From contig JAEYYV010000331.1 in the NCBI GenBank assembly GCA_023428295.1, positions 1 through 33,594 of the forward strand: a DNA stretch of 33,594 nucleotides, read 5' to 3'. This DNA is from Pseudomonadota bacterium. GTDB lineage: Bacteria; Myxococcota_A; Polyangia; Haliangiales; Haliangiaceae. The first letter of the stretch is position 1. Every line of letters begins with the position of its first letter. Below the pieces are notes generated by a model that was not told the origin of the DNA, did not search any database, and worked only from the letters and a program-made list of their open reading frames with translations. Below, piece after piece: positions 16,447 through 27,479 of this stretch. The translations under genes were made by a program, and so were the position numbers.

Positions 16447-17627
16447 TTGGTCACCTTGAGGATGCGGCTGTTGATGGTGTCGGAGATGTAGAGGTCGCCC
16501 GCGGGCGAGAACTCGATGGCGAACGGACGCGCGAGCTTGGTCTCGGTCGCGAGGAGACCATCCGTGTCGTCGAGGCCGAGGACGCCCGTGCCTGCGACGG
16601 TGCGGATGGTGCCCGTCGTGAGCGAGATGGCGCGGATCCGGTTGTTGTCCGTGTCGGCGACATAGAGGTCACCGTCGGGTCCGATCTCGAGGTCGCGCGG
16701 ATGCGCGAGCTGCGCGTTCGCCGCGGGACCGCCGTCGCCCGAGAAGCCCTCGGTGCCGGTACCCGCGAAGTTGTCGATCGTGTTCGTGTCGAGATCGATC
16801 ACGCGAATGCGATTGGACAGCGTGTCGGCGACATAGAGCTTGTTGCCCGCGATCACGAGACCACCGGACGGCTCGGGGTTGGAGCCGGTCTCGAAGTTCA
16901 GCTGCGCGGACAGCGCCGGGCCACCATCGCCCTCGCCGCCCTGCATGCCGTTGCCGGCGATCGTCGAGATCATGCCGGTCGCCTTCTCGATCTTGCGGAT
17001 GCGAAGGTTGGCCTGATCGAGGATGTAGAGGTCACCGTTGGCCGCGCGCTCCAGGCCCTTGGGCTGACGGAACACGCCGAGCGGTGCAGCGTCGGCGAGC
17101 GTCATGCCGTCGCCCGTGAAACCGGCGCCTGCGCCGGCGACGATGCGTACGTGGTTCGTGGCCGGATCGATCTCGCGCAGCTTGTGGTTGTGCCACGCCA
17201 TCACGAGGATCTTTCCGTCCTCGGTCTCGGTGAAGTCGGTCGGGTGGTTGAGCTTGACCTCGGTGCCGAGCACGCCCGCAGGCATGCGCTCGCCCGGGCC
17301 CGACATGCCGTCGCCCGGGAAGATCGGATCCGTCCACCCGACGACGGACGTCACGATGTCATCGTCGATGCGGCGAACCAGGTGGTTGTTCCAGTCGATG
17401 ATCCACACGGTCCCGTTCGACGCGAACCACATGTCCATCGACCAGTAGAGCTCGGTATCGAGGCGATGCAGGCCATCGCCGTTGAAGCCGAAGACCCCAG
17501 CTTTTCCGGCCCAGGTGCACGCGTGACCACTCTGCTCTTCGCACGGCTTCCGCTGCGGACCTTCCAGGTTATCGCCACATCCAAACAACAGCGCTGCGAG
17601 CGCAAACCCATACCCGAGGTTTTTCAC
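16443..17627 (-). CDS. NHL-repeat beta-propeller lipoprotein (first gene of pair)
   Basis: A 394-residue paralogue of the next gene. The signal ends LLFGC (C17), then about six NHL blades: GTVWIIDWNNHLVRRI, GKILVMAWHNHKLREI, GDLYILDQANLRIRKI, NKLYVADTLSNRIRVI, GDLYVADTDNNRIRAI and GDLYISDTINSRILKV. Linkers are again of the GFSGDGGPA type. It lacks the Cys-rich insert of its partner. The start is GTG 17627, directly in front of the signal peptide; the open frame further upstream is antisense to the peptidase gene and ignored. It is the first gene of the three-gene operon with the second propeller and the P460 cytochrome. Divergent from the peptidase gene at 17664. Confidence 0.87.
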   Translation of the reverse strand: MKNLGYGFALAALLFGCGDNLEGPQRKPCEEQSGHACTWAGKAGVFGFNGDGLHRLDTELYWSMDMWFASNGTVWIIDWNNHLVRRIDDDIVTSVVGWTDPIFPGDGMSGPGERMPAGVLGTEVKLNHPTDFTETEDGKILVMAWHNHKLREIDPATNHVRIVAGAGAGFTGDGMTLADAAPLGVFRQPKGLERAANGDLYILDQANLRIRKIEKATGMISTIAGNGMQGGEGDGGPALSAQLNFETGSNPEPSGGLVIAGNKLYVADTLSNRIRVIDLDTNTIDNFAGTGTEGFSGDGGPAANAQLAHPRDLEIGPDGDLYVADTDNNRIRAISLTTGTIRTVAGTGVLGLDDTDGLLATETKLARPFAIEFSPAGDLYISDTINSRILKVTK

Positions 17628-17663
17628 GGCCGATAGCTTGTCATCGGATGCGCCGCATCGCCA

Positions 17664-18995
17664 GTGCGCGCTACGCTTCCGGGCGTGGTTCGCGTCACGA
17701 CTGCCGCAGGTGCGCTCGTCTCGTTGGCGGCGCTCGTCGCGAGCGCGCTCGCGGACGGCGAGACGGATCGCGGGTTTGTCGAGCTCGTCGGCAAGGTCGA
17801 TGTGCTCGCGAAGGAAGTCGCGCGGCTCCGCGGCCTCGGTCTGAAGAAGCCGATCAAGAAAGTGGTGCTGACCACGGCGGATCTCGACGCGCGACTCGCC
17901 ACGTTCGCGAACACGCCCGAGACGCGGCGCACGACGTCGGCCGAGGAGTTCGGCTACTCGCGCTGGGGGCTCATTCCGCCGAGCACCGACTACGCGCAGC
18001 TCTTGCTCGACCTGCGGCGCGATCAAGTGCTCGGCTACTACGATCCACAGACGAAGAGCCTCGCGATGGTGCAGCGCTCGATCGTCGACGAGAAAGCGGC
18101 CGAGCTCGTCCTCTCCCACGAGGTGCAGCACGCACTCCAGGATCAGAGCTTCGACCTCGCGAAGTTCGAGGAGCTGCCCGAGACCGAGGCGGACGCGCGC
18201 CGCGCTCGACGCGCGCTGGTCGAGGGGGACGCGCTCGCGACGATGGTCGAGCTCATGTTGCACCGGCGCGGCTCGATCGCACCGTGGTCCGATCCCGACA
18301 TCACGGCCGCGCTGGAGAAGAGCATGTCCGTTCCCGGCGCGGGCGATTCGCTCGATAGCGCTCCGCTCGCGGTTCGTGAAGCGATGTTGTTCCCGTATCG
18401 AGCGGGCCTCTCGTTCGTGGCCGCGCTGCGGCGACGGCAACCGTGGAGCGCCGTCGATGCCGCGTTCAAGAAGCCGCCGAAATCGACGGAGCAAGTCCTC
18501 CACCCCGAGCGCTATCAAGCGGGTGACGCGCCGATTCCCGTCGAGATCAAGCCGCTGGCCGCGCTCGCGACGTGGCAGCTCGGTCAATCGACCGTGTGGG
18601 GCGAGCTGGGCTTCACGCTGTTCTTGCGCACGCACGGCGTCGACAGCGCGCAGGCGGCGATCGCCGGTGAAGGCTGGGGCGGTGATCGCGTGGTCTCGCT
18701 CGTGCGTCCCGACGATCCGCGCCCCGAGCGCGGCATCGGCCTCGCGCGCTTCGAGTGGGACAGCGAGCCCGACGCGATCGAAGCCGCGGAAGCCGCGGAG
18801 AAGGCGTTCGACAACATGATCGCGGGCGCGACGATCGAGCACGATCACACGCGCACGCGCTGGCTCGGCGTCGACGGCACGATCTCGTGGATCGAGCGGA
18901 AGGGCCCGTCACTCGTGATGGTGCTCGGGGTGCCCGCGTGGCTCGCGCGCTCGATCGATCCGTGGGCCGCGAGCTCCGCGAAGAAGAAGAGGTAG
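17664..18995 (+). CDS. Secreted HExxH zinc metallopeptidase-like protein
   Basis: About 443 residues with an N-terminal signal (ALVSLAALVASALADG). The zinc motif is SHEVQHALQD (H152, E153, H156), followed 30 residues later by E187 in ALVEGDA, consistent with a gluzincin-type third ligand. Proteins of this type are listed as putative metallopeptidases with unknown substrates. Before the motif lies GYYDPQTKSLAMV, common in this family. The tail is Lys-rich. GTG 17664 and GTG 17685 are both possible starts; either leaves a signal peptide. The stop is four bases from the stop of the convergent gene. No operon partner on this strand. Confidence 0.82.
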   Translation: MRATLPGVVRVTTAAGALVSLAALVASALADGETDRGFVELVGKVDVLAKEVARLRGLGLKKPIKKVVLTTADLDARLATFANTPETRRTTSAEEFGYSRWGLIPPSTDYAQLLLDLRRDQVLGYYDPQTKSLAMVQRSIVDEKAAELVLSHEVQHALQDQSFDLAKFEELPETEADARRARRALVEGDALATMVELMLHRRGSIAPWSDPDITAALEKSMSVPGAGDSLDSAPLAVREAMLFPYRAGLSFVAALRRRQPWSAVDAAFKKPPKSTEQVLHPERYQAGDAPIPVEIKPLAALATWQLGQSTVWGELGFTLFLRTHGVDSAQAAIAGEGWGGDRVVSLVRPDDPRPERGIGLARFEWDSEPDAIEAAEAAEKAFDNMIAGATIEHDHTRTRWLGVDGTISWIERKGPSLVMVLGVPAWLARSIDPWAASSAKKKR

Positions 18996-18999
18996 CCGC

Positions 19000-20346
19000 T
19001 CAGTTCGCGAGCAGCGCTTCGATCGCGCGCACGAGCTCGAGCGGCGGCGCGGACCTCTCGAACAAGAGCGCGCCGTCTCTGCCGTGCACCTTCACGTGCG
19101 GCATGTCGTAGTTGCCCGGCGCGATGTACGTCGCCCACGCGGCGCTGTCGCTGTCGACGACGTCGAGCTTGCGGATCGCGATGCGGTCCGGATAGCGACG
19201 CGCGAGATCCGCGAGGCGCTCGTCGAGCTCGCGGCATGGCGCGCACCAATCGGCCCACAGATCGAACACGGTGATCTTGCCGGGGACCGCCACGAGCGGC
19301 GACGCGCTGCCTGGCGGGCCGACGCTCGCGACATCGGCGCCGCGATAGCTCGGCTTGTTCCGCGTCTCGAACGTGCCGATCACGCCGACACCGAGCACGG
19401 GCCCGTACGCGAGCTGCGTGCCGTAAACCTTGCTGTACACGGGGACCTTCGCGTCGAACGCGATCGCGAGCTGCGGGATCGGGCGCCACGCGATCGATCC
19501 GCCGACGAGCGTGTCGATGCGGCCCGTGTTTCCCTCCTCGGGGTACTCGAGACCGTCCCACCGCTCGGCCCTCTCGCCGTGCACTTCGGCGGCGATCGAG
19601 AACGATAGCGAGCGGAGGCCGAAGCTCGACGACGCGGACAGTCCGCCGGAGATGCGATGGCCCGCTTGGTAGCCCTCGTCGTTCTCGTAGAGCGAGAGGA
19701 ACGCGGCCGCGAACGCAGCGCCGGTGATCGCGCGCGCGCCGTCGCCGAACCGGTGCTGCGCCTCGATCACGCCGAACGGAACCACGGTACCTGTGCCGAG
19801 CTGGACGTGCTGGTGCTCTTGGCCGATCGAGCCGAGGAGGTGCGGATTCTCGACGGTGGCTCCGAGCGGAAGAGTGGCTCCGAGCCGCACGTGAAAGCGG
19901 AGCGCTCCCACCTCGCGCGCACCGTGGACGTGCAGCGATGGATCGCCGAACCCCGTCAGCCTCTCGTCGCGAATGTGAATGCTCGACGCACTCGCGACCG
20001 GTGCGCCGGTCGCTGGATCGAAGTACTCCACGCCGACATCGTCGACGCGATACGGAAGTGCGCCGCCGATCGCGATCGACGACGTGAGCGCATACGAGGC
20101 CGACAGTCGCGTCTCGAACAGCGAGAGGCTCGAGTCGTAGCGAATGCGTCCGGCGTTCTCGATCACCACCTCGGAGCCATCGAGCAGGAGGAGGCCCGTG
20201 GTCAGTGACAGCGTGAGCCGACCGGGGAGCAAGTCGCTCGACGCACCTGCGCCGATCGGCAGACCGGGGTTGCTGCACGTCGCTTGGCCGGCCTGTGCGC
20301 TCCGCGCCGAGAGAGCGACCACGCTGATCGCGAGAAACCGTCGCAA
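19000..20346 (-). CDS. Outer-membrane beta-barrel fused to a C-terminal thioredoxin domain
   Basis: A 448-residue exported protein in one uninterrupted frame. After a signal peptide (RRFLAISVVALSARSAQA), residues about 25-340 show alternating amphipathic strands ending in aromatic or hydrophobic residues (LTLSLTTGLLLLDG, LRFHVRLGATLPLG, LAIAFDAKVPVYSK), as in outer-membrane channel/porin-like barrels. The last 110 residues are a thioredoxin domain with active site WCAPC in FDLWADWCAPCRELDE (near 366-370) and cis-proline in YDMPHVKVHG. Barrel termini normally face the periplasm, which would place the thioredoxin there. This fusion is unusual. TTG 20346 is chosen because it begins the signal peptide; TTG at 20364 and 20382 are alternatives. 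Divergent from the lipoprotein gene at 20433. Confidence 0.8.
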   Translation of the reverse strand: MRRFLAISVVALSARSAQAGQATCSNPGLPIGAGASSDLLPGRLTLSLTTGLLLLDGSEVVIENAGRIRYDSSLSLFETRLSASYALTSSIAIGGALPYRVDDVGVEYFDPATGAPVASASSIHIRDERLTGFGDPSLHVHGAREVGALRFHVRLGATLPLGATVENPHLLGSIGQEHQHVQLGTGTVVPFGVIEAQHRFGDGARAITGAAFAAAFLSLYENDEGYQAGHRISGGLSASSSFGLRSLSFSIAAEVHGERAERWDGLEYPEEGNTGRIDTLVGGSIAWRPIPQLAIAFDAKVPVYSKVYGTQLAYGPVLGVGVIGTFETRNKPSYRGADVASVGPPGSASPLVAVPGKITVFDLWADWCAPCRELDERLADLARRYPDRIAIRKLDVVDSDSAAWATYIAPGNYDMPHVKVHGRDGALLFERSAPPLELVRAIEALLAN

Positions 20347-20387
20347 GGTCTGGTGGTAGCGCAACGTGGCCGACGCGTGCAACTGGA

Positions 20388-20422
20388 CCTAATGGTTGCA
20401 CGCGCCGAGGGCGCGCATTAGG
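20388..20422. promoter_or_regulatory. Dyad between divergent genes, possible paired -10 elements or operator
   Basis: CCTAATG (20388-20394) and CATTAGG (20416-20422) are perfect inverted arms, enclosing a second stem CGCGCC-gag-GGCGCG (20401-20415). Read outward, each arm gives TAGG-type hexamers (TAGGTC and TAGGTT) a few bases before each divergent gene, like the GC-richer -10 boxes known from myxobacteria. It may be a shared promoter, a repressor site, or both. Confidence 0.4.
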
Positions 20423-20432
20423 TTGCCGCTCC

Positions 20433-21284
20433 ATGCGCAATCTCTTCGTGGTGGCGGCACTCGTGGCTCCGTTCGTGGTCGTGGGCTGCGGCAGCAAGAA
20501 GGACGCCGGTGATCAAGCGAAGAAGGAGATCGAGCCCCCCGTCGAGAAGGTGGAGATCACGCAAGCGCAGATCGATGTCGTCAAGGCGCAGCAGTCGCGA
20601 CTCGACGAGCTCGGCGTGCTCCTCGACAAGGTCGATGCGGTCGCCACGCCCGTCGAGATCGTGAACCAGTTCCGTCAGCTCGACGAGTGGAAGGGACTCT
20701 CGAGCAAGTTCTCGCAGCTCGCTGCCGTGGACACGCTCGTCGGCGAGCTCGACAACGCGGTGAAGACGCTGCGCACGTTCCGCGCGGGTCTCGATCAGCT
20801 CGAGGCGCGCCTGGGCAACCTCGCCAGCGAGCTCGAGAAGTGGATGAAGGACTCGGGCACGGGTGCCACGCTCGCCGAGGTGCGGGCGAAGGTCAGCGCC
20901 GAGGTGCGCGGAGCGATCGAGCCGTTCGCCCAGCAAACGGGCGACGTCATCGCCAACGCGATGCAGCCGCTCATGGCCAAGCTCGATCAGGTCGAGGGTC
21001 TGCTCGAGGTCGGCTGCGGCGGGCTCAAGCTCAGCGGCGGTAGCGACGCGGCGAAGCAGCAGTGCGACAGCGCGAAGACCGCGTTCGTCGCCGGTAAGAC
21101 GTACCTCGCGGGCCTCAAGGACAAGCCGGTGCAGCTGTTCAACGAGGTGTCGGAGAGCGTCGAGACCGCGCTCGTCACGCTGTACGACGAGGCGACGAAG
21201 CAAGCGATCGATGCGGCGCAGGCGCAGGTCAACGAGCTCTTGAAGCTGCCGACCGCCGAAGCGCCCGCAGGCTCCGCGAAGTAG
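20433..21284 (+). CDS. Alpha-helical lipoprotein of unknown function
   Basis: A 283-residue lipoprotein with lipobox VVGC (C19). The mature protein is almost wholly helical. It begins with a Lys/Glu-rich linker and continues with long amphipathic helices (QIDVVKAQQSRLDELGVLLDK, LEARLGNLASELEKWM). Two cysteines (EVGCGG and KQQCDS) may form a disulfide. The tail is Pro/Ala-rich. I do not recognise the family; the shape suits a periplasmic scaffold. It is divergent from the barrel-thioredoxin gene and shares the dyad upstream with it. mfd follows 53 bases later on the same strand, possibly with its own promoter. Confidence 0.78.
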   Translation: MRNLFVVAALVAPFVVVGCGSKKDAGDQAKKEIEPPVEKVEITQAQIDVVKAQQSRLDELGVLLDKVDAVATPVEIVNQFRQLDEWKGLSSKFSQLAAVDTLVGELDNAVKTLRTFRAGLDQLEARLGNLASELEKWMKDSGTGATLAEVRAKVSAEVRGAIEPFAQQTGDVIANAMQPLMAKLDQVEGLLEVGCGGLKLSGGSDAAKQQCDSAKTAFVAGKTYLAGLKDKPVQLFNEVSESVETALVTLYDEATKQAIDAAQAQVNELLKLPTAEAPAGSAK

Positions 21285-21337
21285 TCCGTCCCGCGACCGT
21301 GGCGGCACCGGCATCTATTCGCTAGGGTGCGCCACGC

Positions 21338-24940
<3,603 letters not shown>

Positions 24941-24950
24941 ACCCATTGTG

Positions 24951-26024
24951 ATGATTCGCTTTCTGGTCCCTGCCGTCCTGCTGATTTCTGGGTGTCAGAA
25001 AAAGCAGAGCGAGACGGTCGGTGACGAGTCCAAGCCGGGGCTCCCCACCAAGAAGGCGCTGCCCAAGCAGAGCCAAGAAGAGCTCGCGCAGCCGCTCGCC
25101 AAGATCGACGACGTCACGATCACGCTCGGCGAGTTTCAGGAGCGCGTCAATCGGCAGAGCCCGTACATCCGCGCGCGCTACACGTCGCTCGAGCAGAAGA
25201 AGGAGTTCCTCGACTCGCTGATTCGCTTCGAGGTGCTCGCGAAGGAAGCGTACAAGCGCGGGCTCGACAAGGATCCCGAAGTCGTTCGCACGATGAAGCA
25301 GGTGATGATCCAGAAGCTCATGCGCGACGAGTTCGACGCACGAGTCACCGCGGACTCCGTGCCCGAGGCGGACATGAAGGCGTACTACGACGCGAACCTC
25401 GCCGAGTACGTGAAGCCCGAGGAGATCCGGGTGTCGGCGATCATCCTCAAGAACAAGGCGCAGGCGGATCGCGTGGCGATCGAAGCGCGCGGGGATGCGG
25501 GCAAGACCAACAAGGGCTTCCGCGATCTCGTCATGAAGTACTCCGCCGACGAGGACACGAAGCTCCGCGGCGGCGACCTGCGCTACTTCGACGCGCAGAC
25601 CAAGGACATCCCCGCGCCCGTCGTGCGCGCGGCGTTCGGCCTCGTCAACACCGGCGATGTCTCGCAGACGGTGGATGGCGGCAACGGCATGTTCTACGTG
25701 CTGAAGCAGACCGGTCGCCGCAAGTCGATGACCAAGTCGTTCGACGATGCAAAGCCCGCGATTCGGAACAAGCTCTTCCGCGACTCGCGCCTGAAAGCGC
25801 AGAAGGACTTCGTCGAGGGCCTCAAGGGCGTTTCGAAGATCGAGATCAACGAGGCCAACCTCGCGCGCGTGCGCATCGATACCTCCACGGCCGTCGACGA
25901 CGGGCACGGCCACGACCTGCAGCCTCCTCCGGCACCCGCGCAGGGCATCTCTCCTCCCCCTCCGATGGCGCCCGAGGCCGATATCGATGGAGCAACCGGG
26001 TTGCCCCGAAACGAGTCCAAATGA
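24951..26024 (+). CDS. Parvulin-type peptidyl-prolyl isomerase lipoprotein
   Basis: A 357-residue membrane-anchored foldase resembling PrsA/PpiD. The signal ends LLISGC (C15 lipidated). A SurA/PrsA-like N-terminal helical chaperone region (LGEFQERVNRQSPYIRARY, FLDSLIRFEVLAKEAYKRGL) is followed by a rotamase domain at about 155-265 (IRVSAIILKN, FRDLVMKYSADED, GGDLRYFD). The Pro-rich C-terminus is probably disordered. The start is ATG 24951, after the mfd stop; upstream GTGs in the same frame lie before the signal peptide. It ends in an ATGA overlap with the next PPIase gene, so the two are translated together and likely work on the same envelope clients. Confidence 0.88.
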   Translation: MIRFLVPAVLLISGCQKKQSETVGDESKPGLPTKKALPKQSQEELAQPLAKIDDVTITLGEFQERVNRQSPYIRARYTSLEQKKEFLDSLIRFEVLAKEAYKRGLDKDPEVVRTMKQVMIQKLMRDEFDARVTADSVPEADMKAYYDANLAEYVKPEEIRVSAIILKNKAQADRVAIEARGDAGKTNKGFRDLVMKYSADEDTKLRGGDLRYFDAQTKDIPAPVVRAAFGLVNTGDVSQTVDGGNGMFYVLKQTGRRKSMTKSFDDAKPAIRNKLFRDSRLKAQKDFVEGLKGVSKIEINEANLARVRIDTSTAVDDGHGHDLQPPPAPAQGISPPPPMAPEADIDGATGLPRNESK

Positions 26025-27082
26025 TGATGCGATTGGCACTGCTCGTCCTGTCTCTCGTCACGGCCGCGGCGGCCTTCGCACAGGGAGCGCCTCCGGGTGA
26101 CAAGAAGGCGCCTGCCGAGAAAGCTCCCGAGCCCGGCACCAAGAAGGTCGAGTCGCCCAACAAGGGCAAGCGCATCATCTTCGAGCGCGTGGTCGCCGTG
26201 ATCAACGACGCGATCATCCTGCGCAGCGAGCTCGATGCGCGCATGATCCCCGTGCTTCCCGACGCGCAGCAGATCGCCGATCCCAAGGAGCGCGAGCGCC
26301 GCATCGAGAAGCTCCGGTCGAGCGTGCTCGACGAGATGGTCAGCGAGGAGCTGATCGTGCAGGCCGCGGAGAGGGCAAAGATCGAGGTCGAGTCGGCCGA
26401 GGTGCAGGCCGCGCTCGACGAGATCAAGAGCACGAACAACCTCGACGACGCCACGCTCGCGCAGGCGCTCGCCGCGCAGGGCTACACGCTCGCCAATTAC
26501 AAGACGGATCTGCGCCGCCAATTGCTGCGCCTGCGCGCGGTGAACCAGCTCGTCGCACCCAAGGTGTCGGTGACCGACGAGGACATCCGTGCGAAGTACG
26601 ACGAGATGCAGCGCCGCTCGCAGTCCGTGAGTGCGGTCAAGCTGTCGCACATCCTGTTCAAGCTGCCGGAGAAGGCCACGGAGCAGCAAGTCTCGGAGGC
26701 CAAGGCCAAGGCCGCGCAAGCGATGGAGCGCGTCGGTCGTGGCGAGGACTTCGCCAAGGTCGCGGGCGAGGTGTCGGAGGACGTGAGCACCAAGGCAACC
26801 GGTGGAGAGCTCGGATGGTTTCAGCGCCAGAGCTTGGCCAACCCGGAGTGGGAGCCGATCGTGTTCGCGATGCAGAAAGGTGACGTGCGTGGTCCGGTGA
26901 CCGGCCCGCAGGGCTTGCACGTGTTCCTCGCGACCGACGTGCAGACGTCCAACCTGAAGCCGTTCGATCAGATGAAGGAGCAGATCTCCCGCGAGCTGCG
27001 CCGCAAGGAGATGGACAAGCAGACCGGCACGTGGCTCGAGGATCTGCGCAAGAAGGCGTACATCGACATCAAGCTCAACTGA
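26021..27082 (+). CDS. SurA-like periplasmic chaperone/PPIase
   Basis: A 353-residue periplasmic chaperone. The signal peptide ends near AAAFAQ. The SurA N-terminal domain is clear (RIIFERVVAVINDAIILRSELDAR), then one parvulin domain at about 205-305 (VKLSHILFKLPEK, GGELGWFQRQSLANPEWEP, GPQGLHVFLATD). E. coli SurA has two parvulin domains; this one has one, as in many other phyla. It would escort outer-membrane beta-barrels toward the BAM complex, and such barrels occur in the window. Three ATGs in a row (26021, 26024, 26027) overlap the upstream TGA; the first is listed. Last gene of the mfd cluster. Confidence 0.9.
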   Translation: MMMRLALLVLSLVTAAAAFAQGAPPGDKKAPAEKAPEPGTKKVESPNKGKRIIFERVVAVINDAIILRSELDARMIPVLPDAQQIADPKERERRIEKLRSSVLDEMVSEELIVQAAERAKIEVESAEVQAALDEIKSTNNLDDATLAQALAAQGYTLANYKTDLRRQLLRLRAVNQLVAPKVSVTDEDIRAKYDEMQRRSQSVSAVKLSHILFKLPEKATEQQVSEAKAKAAQAMERVGRGEDFAKVAGEVSEDVSTKATGGELGWFQRQSLANPEWEPIVFAMQKGDVRGPVTGPQGLHVFLATDVQTSNLKPFDQMKEQISRELRRKEMDKQTGTWLEDLRKKAYIDIKLN

Positions 27083-27129
27083 TGTCAGGAGTCGCCACGA
27101 CGATCAGCTAGGTGCGCGGCGCCGATTAA

Positions 27130-27158
27130 GAGCCATCATTTCCGAGTTATGATGGCTC
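27130..27158. promoter_or_regulatory. 10-base perfect dyad in front of the PilZ gene
   Basis: GAGCCATCAT (27130-27139) and ATGATGGCTC (27149-27158) are exact inverted repeats with a 9-base spacer. The right arm overlaps TATGAT (27148-27153), a good -10 hexamer, and ends six bases before the ATG at 27165. It may be an operator over the promoter, or a hairpin in the leader that hides the ribosome binding region. No T-run follows, so a terminator is less likely. Confidence 0.5.
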
Positions 27159-27164
27159 GCAGCA

Positions 27165-27479
27165 ATGGCCGACAACCGTCGCACAGCGATCCGTCACGCA
27201 GTCTCGATCACGGGAACCTTCTCGACGGGCGACCGCTCCAACGCGGCCGATTGCTCGATCGTCAACCTCTCGCTGGGTGGCGCATTGCTCGCCACGCAGA
27301 AGCGGTACTCGATGGGCGAGCGCTGCCACATCACGTTCAAGATTCCGACGATGGAGGAAGCGATCGACATCGGCGCCACGGTGCGCTGGTCGGACGACAA
27401 GAGCGTGGGCATTCAATTCGACGGGCTGCGTGCGCGTGACGTATGGGCCCTAAACGAGTTCTTCAAGCAGCTCGCGTAA
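27165..27479 (+). CDS. PilZ-domain protein, probable c-di-GMP binder
   Basis: A stand-alone PilZ domain of 104 residues. Both c-di-GMP motifs are there: RxxxR as R6-TAI-R10 near the start, and (D/N)xSxxG as N34-L-S36-LG-G39. The rest is the expected beta barrel (ERCHITFKIP, IGATVRWSDDKSVGIQF) and a C-terminal helix. PilZ proteins relay c-di-GMP levels to motility, secretion or envelope functions. The gene starts at ATG 27165 and is overlapped at its 3' end by the PEGA gene for 37 bases, which suggests coupled expression. Confidence 0.9.
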   Translation: MADNRRTAIRHAVSITGTFSTGDRSNAADCSIVNLSLGGALLATQKRYSMGERCHITFKIPTMEEAIDIGATVRWSDDKSVGIQFDGLRARDVWALNEFFKQLA

